A DNA stretch of 64,000 nucleotides, taken from Diabrotica undecimpunctata. Taxonomy: Eukaryota; Arthropoda; Insecta; Coleoptera; Chrysomelidae. The notes beneath the pieces were generated by a model. That model was not told the origin of the DNA and did no database searches. It saw only the letters and a list, made by a program, of their open reading frames with translations. Every line of letters begins with the position of its first letter. Position 1 is the first letter of the stretch. This document shows positions 58,735 to 64,000 of the stretch, piece after piece. Both the position numbers and the translations under genes were made by a program. The DNA lies in NCBI RefSeq assembly GCF_040954645.1, contig NC_092813.1, positions 22,885,235-22,949,234 on the forward strand. The letters run 5' to 3'.

Positions 58735-59445
58735 TTAGACTTACTCACAATCAATTTAATTTTACTACCCAAAACGATCGGTTTCGCAACAGAAAATACT
58801 CTACCCTCCTGGATACTGGGTGCTGATTAATTTAAATTTAAATTAATTTAATTCATTGTCACACAACTGTACTTTTACTGTAAAAATATCAATAAATTGG
58901 CACATATTTCCAAAATATATCTCTTGAATAAATATAAATAAATAATATAAAACATCACTTTCATTTAACAAACAATCACATATACCTTACTCCTATTTCA
59001 TTTGTTAATATCTCTCCCCTCAAGAAACTTCCTTATTAATTGTCAGACAGTTACAATATTAACCGAAGATCACCCAACATCAGCAATACAGGATAGTTTG
59101 AACTATGTATCACGAATCAATAACTTAAACTTCTTGTACCGGAATGTAAGTGGTATTTTGTTTGTTACTTATTTATTACAATTCAATAATTTATCTCTTA
59201 CCAATTTGTGGGTTTTCACATTGTCTGTTAAATCAATTTTATGCATATTAATAAACCCACACACGTAATATTGGTATAATTACTATAACCTTTTTGAACT
59301 TTATCTTTATAAGACAGCACCCTAATATGATTTTTTTTTACAATTTCAGCATTTAATTTACTTTGTATTGTTTGACCTGAAAAGATGCTTTGCAATGTGT
59401 AGAAAGCGAAACCCGTCGTTTTGGTAGTAAAATTAAATTGATTCT
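58735..59445. repeat. Penelope-type inverted terminal repeats
   Basis: AATCAATTTAATTTTACTAC (58750 on), continuing to CGGTTTCGC, is mirrored at about 59405-59443 (GCGAAACCCGTCG and AAAATTAAATTGATT). The space between holds about 600 nt of AT-rich DNA without a recognised reading frame. Confidence 0.7.
59376..59425 (+). ncRNA. hammerhead-like motif (Penelope-type terminus)
   Basis: CCTGAAAAGAT is followed by stem GCTTT/AAAGC around an eleven-base loop and then GAAAC. Relative to CTGAAGAT there are two extra A residues in the core. Located in the right arm of the inverted pair. Confidence 0.45.
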
Positions 59446-59462
59446 AAGTTTTATTTTATTTC

Positions 59463-59467
<5 letters not shown>

Positions 59468-59527
<60 letters not shown>
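59468..59527. repeat. (TA)n microsatellite
   Basis: About 60 nt of TA dinucleotide. Confidence 0.95.
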
Positions 59528-59529
<2 letters not shown>

Positions 59530-60210
59530 CAGAAACTAAACAGCATCTCCGATCACGAGTATTACACTTGTGGTCATTCAGATACAAGACAGGAGACACA
59601 AAAGGGGAAAACACATCTACACAGCTGGGGCAAAAGGCAAAATACAAATACAACTGGGACAAAAGGGCAAAACTCAACTATACTCATCAGCTTAAAGAAA
59701 AGTCACTCGAACAATACAAACATCTACTCAAAATGACCGAACAAACTGAAATTACAAAAACCGATTATTCTGTAAAGTATGTCAAATCAATCAAAAATAA
59801 ATACAGCAATAACGGTATTATTTGTTACTGTTAATATCTTTTAAAAATCATTTCAATATCAAAACATTATTTAAAATTCATATCTAAATATTCAATCTCA
59901 AAACATTTGCTTTCATTTAGCAATACACATAAAATACATATACAAAAATTTCCAGTACATTACATAGAAAAACAACAATACATATGTTGATACAAAATAC
60001 ATATCTTAATACAAATACATAAACAAACAGTTTGTGGGACACTCGGGGCACTATCTGAAAGACAGGGTTTCATATAAATGGCAGAAAAACTCGGGGAAGA
60101 ATTGAAAAAGATATCTGGCTTGGGGGAAAAGAATCTGTCTTACTTTGTTAAGACAACTTATGGTGCAGGGATATTCAAACGCCTCACACGTTGGGCGACA
60201 TTTTTGTAAC
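59528..60210. other. unassigned; possible internal start of a minus-strand LTR element
   Basis: A plus-strand frame of 88 codons at 59568-59834 (lysine-rich, GQKAKYKYNWDKRAKLNY) matches no family I know. The primer-site-like sequence at 60184-60206 points to a minus-strand LTR element reading leftward here, but no gag or pol motif is visible. Confidence 0.3.
60184..60206 (-). promoter_or_regulatory. tRNA-Lys-type primer-binding-site-like sequence
   Basis: On the minus strand TTACAAAAATGTCGCCCAACG followed by TGTGAGG resembles an LTR end followed by a site complementary to tRNA-Lys (TGGCGCCCAACGTGGGGC), with about three differences. If real, an old LTR lies to its right (60210 upward), but I could not define the LTR start. 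Confidence 0.4.
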
Positions 60211-61559
60211 GAAGATATTTTGCCTACCATAGGGTAAGATTATGGGGTTCAAAATTGGGGTAGAAATTACTGGGGCAAAGATAGAACAAGCAAAATAAAC
60301 GCTACTTGTGAGAACGGCACTTAGGGTTTGTTAGGAGAGCTGGGGTAGTGGATAAGTAAATGACAAGGGGTTTGGATTTGGGTAACTACAAAAATATGGA
60401 ACAAAAAAACAAAATGCAAAACATGTCTATTTCAAATGGAAACTCAAAAAAGGGTTAGTTAAAAAAGAATAAACAAAATGTTAAGAAAACAAAATTTAAC
60501 ATTTATTGTGTCTTGCCACAAACAGTTACACAAAATAGACACATATAAAACACTATATTAATAGTTACAAATTACAAAATACAGAGAAAAACTTACATGT
60601 GTCCTATCTGTTTACAAACTCTACGAGTTGGAGATACAACATAAACTTACAAAATTGCATGGAGGTTAACCTTTAAAAAAAACAAAACAAATCAATATTA
60701 AAAATACTAAAACGAGCTGTCATAAATTAACATTAATTTTAAAACAACAATTAAAATGACAGCTAAAGTTAAAACCTAAAATTTACAATTTTTTTTTTAG
60801 AAAACAAAAATTTAAATTGGTACGAAAGCAATTATTGTTCTAAAAAAATGTCTGTCTTTACTTGAAAATTTAACAAACAATAAGAGTTACCTGGATGTCA
60901 CAATCACTCATTAAGTTGTAAACTGGACTTCTTAATTAGGACGAATACAAATCTAAGGTTGAAAGTTGGGGTACTGGAACACACCTCTGACACGGCTTCT
61001 TAAAAAACTGGAACCATCGTAGCTCCAACTAACCAAATACATCTGCTTATTATCGCCTACATTTCAAACCTCCTTTTAACTGTAAAACTGCCACAAAATT
61101 ACTTATTTTCCATAATAAACGAAACAATAAAAACACATTTACGAATCTGAAGAAAATTCGGACTAACACGGATACCAACTGTCTTTGACAGTGGCTCCTG
61201 CGAAAGTGACGAAATTATCTTTAAAAATTGATCGCATAAGTTGAAATAAACAAAGCACTTTGGGTATAAACAAAACACAACGGAAATTAAGACGTAAATT
61301 ATTAATTTGAAAACGCAATATCGGGCGGTTTGAACAAAGAAATATCGAAGAATTTGCGCCTGTGACATAAACCAACAATAAAATGATTTATTATCGACGG
61401 CGACGTGAAAAGAACGAAATTTTATTTGGGTCTTAAATTGAAAGATACGAACTAAGAAACATTGAAAAAATCCTTCGTTATTATAATGCATATATTAAGG
61501 GGATTTTAATTTAATAAATATACGAGGGGATTTTCAAATGCTACAGATCCATGATAAAT
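60211..61559. other. no gene recognised; possibly old LTR sequence
   Basis: AT-rich. A minus-strand 130-codon frame at 61099-61491 is Phe/Val/Cys-rich without a domain and overlaps a second frame. I take it as chance. Confidence 0.3.
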
Positions 61560-61800
61560 TTCACTAAGGATAGCCATGCAGATCTTTAATGTTGTAGTCA
61601 TCCTGTTTCTTTTCATGTCTCAATACAGTTGACTAATTTAGCTCTTCCGCCTTCGTAGTAAATTTTTCAACTGCATAGCAATGAATTGCCCTACCACGTG
61701 TCAGTTATTTCACTGGTAGCTATTGACCAACAAGTGGGGGATTACTTACACCGTTAATAATTTAGTTAGGGGGCTGGAAGTATCCTCCTTTTAAGGTTTA
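61560..61800 (-). repeat. LINE 5' UTR-like remnant
   Basis: Blocks such as TAGTCATC, ACTGGTAGCTATTGACCAAC and AAGTGGGGGATTACTTACACC align in order with 50090-50280 and, more weakly, with 57140-57230. Orientation is taken from those copies. Confidence 0.45.
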
Positions 61801-62893
61801 ATTCAAACGTTACAAATGTAAATTTTCTTTACGTACGTGATTTATGGGAGAGTTGGTTAATATCGTCTATTTTAAATCAATGTTGTTACCGGCAACGTCC
61901 CCGTTAAATTAAGTCCATTCGAATTCTATTAAATTAAGCTGGCAACGGTAACTTGTAAATCAAAGTATCACTATAACACGCGAAGCCGCTGTTTCGTATA
62001 CAACGTACTCATTAAATGTATCCTTGTACTATAGTGAGCAGTAATAAAAAATTATTTGCTTAAAAAACCTTTTAGTATATTATTATTTTTTTTAAAATAC
62101 CACTACAATGCAAATTTTTGTTGGCAAGATTTCTCGTAAACAAGAATTATAACTTAAATTGTACATAACAATTAGATTAGATTAAAATATTAAGCATAAT
62201 CAGATCTAACATTTGAAAAATCTATTCTCAAAAACATCCCTGTAAATATTAATGGGATATGGAGATATACTGAAGGTAGTCAGATATGGCAAAAAAATTG
62301 AATAGCGGCAGACGGTTACACAAAACTGATCACGGGCGGGAAGTTAAAAAATTTACGATTATGAATTAGACACCAAGCAGCAGAGTAGAGTCCATAGAAT
62401 GGTGCTTGTAAAGCGGTGTGGAAATTAAGGAGAAATAAACACTTTATATTGCTCAAAAACAATTACGGCAGAAGAAATAAAAGTCTTAAGTCCGTGGCAG
62501 ACCTTAAATGGTCGGGTGTGCTAAGAATACTTACGAGGACAAAAAGAGAAATAACAAAAACCGATTGTAGTAAGCCAATGAAAGTCAGAACATAAAATGT
62601 TAAAACAATTGACATGTAGGAAAAGACGCATAATACAAACCATGAAATGTTTAGGCTGGAAATATGAAATGAAAATAAATATCGTGGATAGAAGTAAACC
62701 AGATCATGAAACAACCGAGAAGTTCAAGTAAATCATTATACGTTTTACCAACCTAAAAATGACGATCTAAGCCATTATTATGCTAGATCCGATAACAGAT
62801 CACTAGGTAACAAATTTTATACCAGTTTCTGGTTAGACAATTATGATATTAATCAAGGCAATACCGAATAATCTTAATATTATTTAAGTCTAT
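61801..62893. other. no gene recognised
   Basis: AT-rich. A small inverted pair GTTACCGGCAACG / GGCAACGGTAAC lies at about 61886-61951, perhaps a tiny MITE. Confidence 0.35.
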
Positions 62894-63254
62894 TGTTACG
62901 ATAAAAATCCTGGCCTAAAAATAACTGTAAAATATATGATGACTAATATTCTGTTTTGTTGTAGAAATTTTGCCGGAGGTTCTAGATTCAAATTATGGTG
63001 AATTCTCCAACTAGATGCTTCTCGATTTTTCGATGCAAGACAATGCGATCTTTCGATGCTGTTCTAGTATATCAGGATTTCGTATATAAATACAACATTT
63101 TTATATGGAGGGCCAGTTAATTCTCAAGACCCGCGCTCGCGAATTTGTTACGTACGGATATAATAAATTATTGTTAGATAAGTTAATATAAATAAAGAAA
63201 TAAATTAAATCCGTAAGTGTTATAAATATTGAACCTTTTAATAAATTCACAACA
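62894..63254 (+). mobile_element. 5' LTR of a Ty3/gypsy-type retrotransposon
   Basis: Starts TGTTACGATAAAAATCC and ends ACAACA just before a primer-binding site, so it has TG...CA ends and is about 360 bp. It contains TATATAAA at 63083-63090. The partner LTR lies beyond the window, so the boundaries rest on the end motifs and the primer site only. Confidence 0.75.
63083..63090 (+). promoter_or_regulatory. TATA box of the LTR
   Basis: TATATAAA within the LTR, about 170 nt before its right end and 250 nt before the gag ATG. Confidence 0.5.
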
Positions 63255-63257
63255 AAA

Positions 63258-63275
63258 GGTGTCAGAAGTGGGATC
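63258..63275 (+). promoter_or_regulatory. primer-binding site, tRNA-Leu type
   Basis: AGGTGTCAGAAGTGGGAT is complementary to the 3' end of tRNA-Leu (TGGTGTCAGAAGTGGGAT) with one difference at the first base. It lies three nucleotides after the LTR end. Confidence 0.75.
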
Positions 63276-63332
63276 GAACATAAATTAGACTTATAATAAT
63301 AATACAAGTGTGATATAAAATAAATTGTGAAA

Positions 63333-64000
63333 ATGGCTACGATTTATGAGCTGACAGTGACTAATTTAAGAAGACATCTTGAAGACAGAGAATTAGCTTC
63401 TACCGGAAAAAAGGCTGAGTTAGTCCAACGACTAAAGAACGCTTTGCTAGAAGAAGGACTAGATCCAGAGACTTATATATTTGAAGATGCTGTCATCTCG
63501 TCGATTTCGAAATTAGAGAACAAAGTTTCCGGTGATATCGCATCATTAGAGAACAAAGTTTCTGACGATATTTCGAAAGTTTCTTCTGATGTAGCCAAAG
63601 TTTCCGGCGACATCGCTTCGTTGGAAGACAAAGTTTCTAACGAGATTTCTTCGCTGGAAAGCAAAGTCTCTGCTAACATCTCTTCGCAAATCTCTAAAGT
63701 CACTTCTGAGATGTCTGCCCTGGACGATAGAATATCTTCATTAAAAAACCAAGTTGCTGCCGATATGTTAGCCTTCGAAGAAAAGATATGGAAAGAGATG
63801 GAAAAGAAGATGGAGGAAACAGGGACAGCAGAGAGAGGTAACAATCCGATTACAGTGGAGATAAAAGAAGACGAGACGAAATTTAAGTTGGAGACACGGC
63901 CGAAATTTGAAGGAAGTGGAGGTTCTATTCATGTTAAAGTCCCAACTTTCGACGGAAATTCATCATGGAACAACTACATGAAACAGTTCGAATCAGCCGC
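63333..64000 (+). CDS. Gag-like polyprotein with N-terminal SAP domain (cut by window end)
   Basis: ATG 63333 in good context opens a frame with no stop to the window end (222 codons). Residues 3-40 form a SAP-type DNA-binding motif (YELTVTNLRRHLEDRELAST, then GKKAELVQRLKNALLEEG). Residues about 50-150 are a heptad-like repeat of SLENKVS/DISKVSSD units, predicted coiled coil, rich in Ser, Lys and Asp. Residues about 170-200 are charged. From about 200 VPTFDGNSSWNNYMKQFESA begins the capsid part, of the form PxFDGxxSWxxYxxQFE typical of Ty3/gypsy Gag. Position after an LTR and primer site fits. It looks intact so far and might belong to a young element. Confidence 0.85.
   Translation, partial: MATIYELTVTNLRRHLEDRELASTGKKAELVQRLKNALLEEGLDPETYIFEDAVISSISKLENKVSGDIASLENKVSDDISKVSSDVAKVSGDIASLEDKVSNEISSLESKVSANISSQISKVTSEMSALDDRISSLKNQVAADMLAFEEKIWKEMEKKMEETGTAERGNNPITVEIKEDETKFKLETRPKFEGSGGSIHVKVPTFDGNSSWNNYMKQFESA

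Noticed and set aside
61099..61491. 130-codon minus-strand frame
   Set aside because: Phe/Val/Cys-rich, no domain, overlaps another open frame in a different register, and no splice or start context supports it.

Overview
The window reads as nuclear DNA of an arthropod, most likely an insect and plausibly a beetle with a large repeat-rich genome. It is strongly AT-rich, has GT-AG introns, carries one split animal gene, and is otherwise filled with transposable elements typical of insects. Nothing looks bacterial; there is no operon, ribosome-binding site or CRISPR array. No database could be searched, so family names rest on motifs read in the translations.

Host gene. Three minus-strand exons (35024-35306, 34455-34781, 30051-30258) join in phase and encode the C-terminal part of an Mctp protein (multiple C2 domains and transmembrane region). 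The 5' exons lie beyond the right edge and the last exon(s) beyond 30051 to the left. Most of the window is therefore Mctp intron or 3' flank. A small spliced plus-strand reading frame (32950-33167) sits in the 4.2 kb Mctp intron and is cut by a LINE.

Left third (1-13.4 kb). This holds decayed LINE pieces, a Penelope fragment with inverted repeats, a complete-ended Tigger/pogo element (8821-10660) and a perfect 92-bp tandem duplication.

13.4-25 kb is a stack of insertions resolvable by target-site duplications. A plus-strand LINE is split at 13892/24730 by a 10.8 kb block with a 13-bp duplication. The block is bounded by inverted Penelope termini. It contains a DD82E transposase relic and another LINE. 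That LINE is split by a 6.2 kb foldback-like element (17446-23657) whose arms are inverted arrays of a 137-138 bp repeat. Inside the foldback are piggyBac, DD82E and MITE remnants.

25-38 kb. This region has a hAT element with a MITE in its right arm, two LINE 3' ends, the Mctp exons, a mariner-like element with about 350-bp inverted repeats, and a nearly readable piggyBac.

37.8-46.4 kb. An old I-group LINE (+) is interrupted by a complete, young I-group LINE (-, 40356-45832). The young copy has a 10-bp duplication, a poly(A) tail and one nonsense codon in ORF2.

Right part (46.4-64 kb). This has a Penelope inverted pair with an RT fragment, a degenerate mariner, an RTE-type LINE sitting between two (TA)n tracts, further Penelope termini, and the 5' LTR, primer-binding site and SAP-domain gag of a Ty3/gypsy-type element running off the right edge. 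Several Penelope-type termini carry motifs that fold like the minimal hammerhead ribozymes known from these elements.
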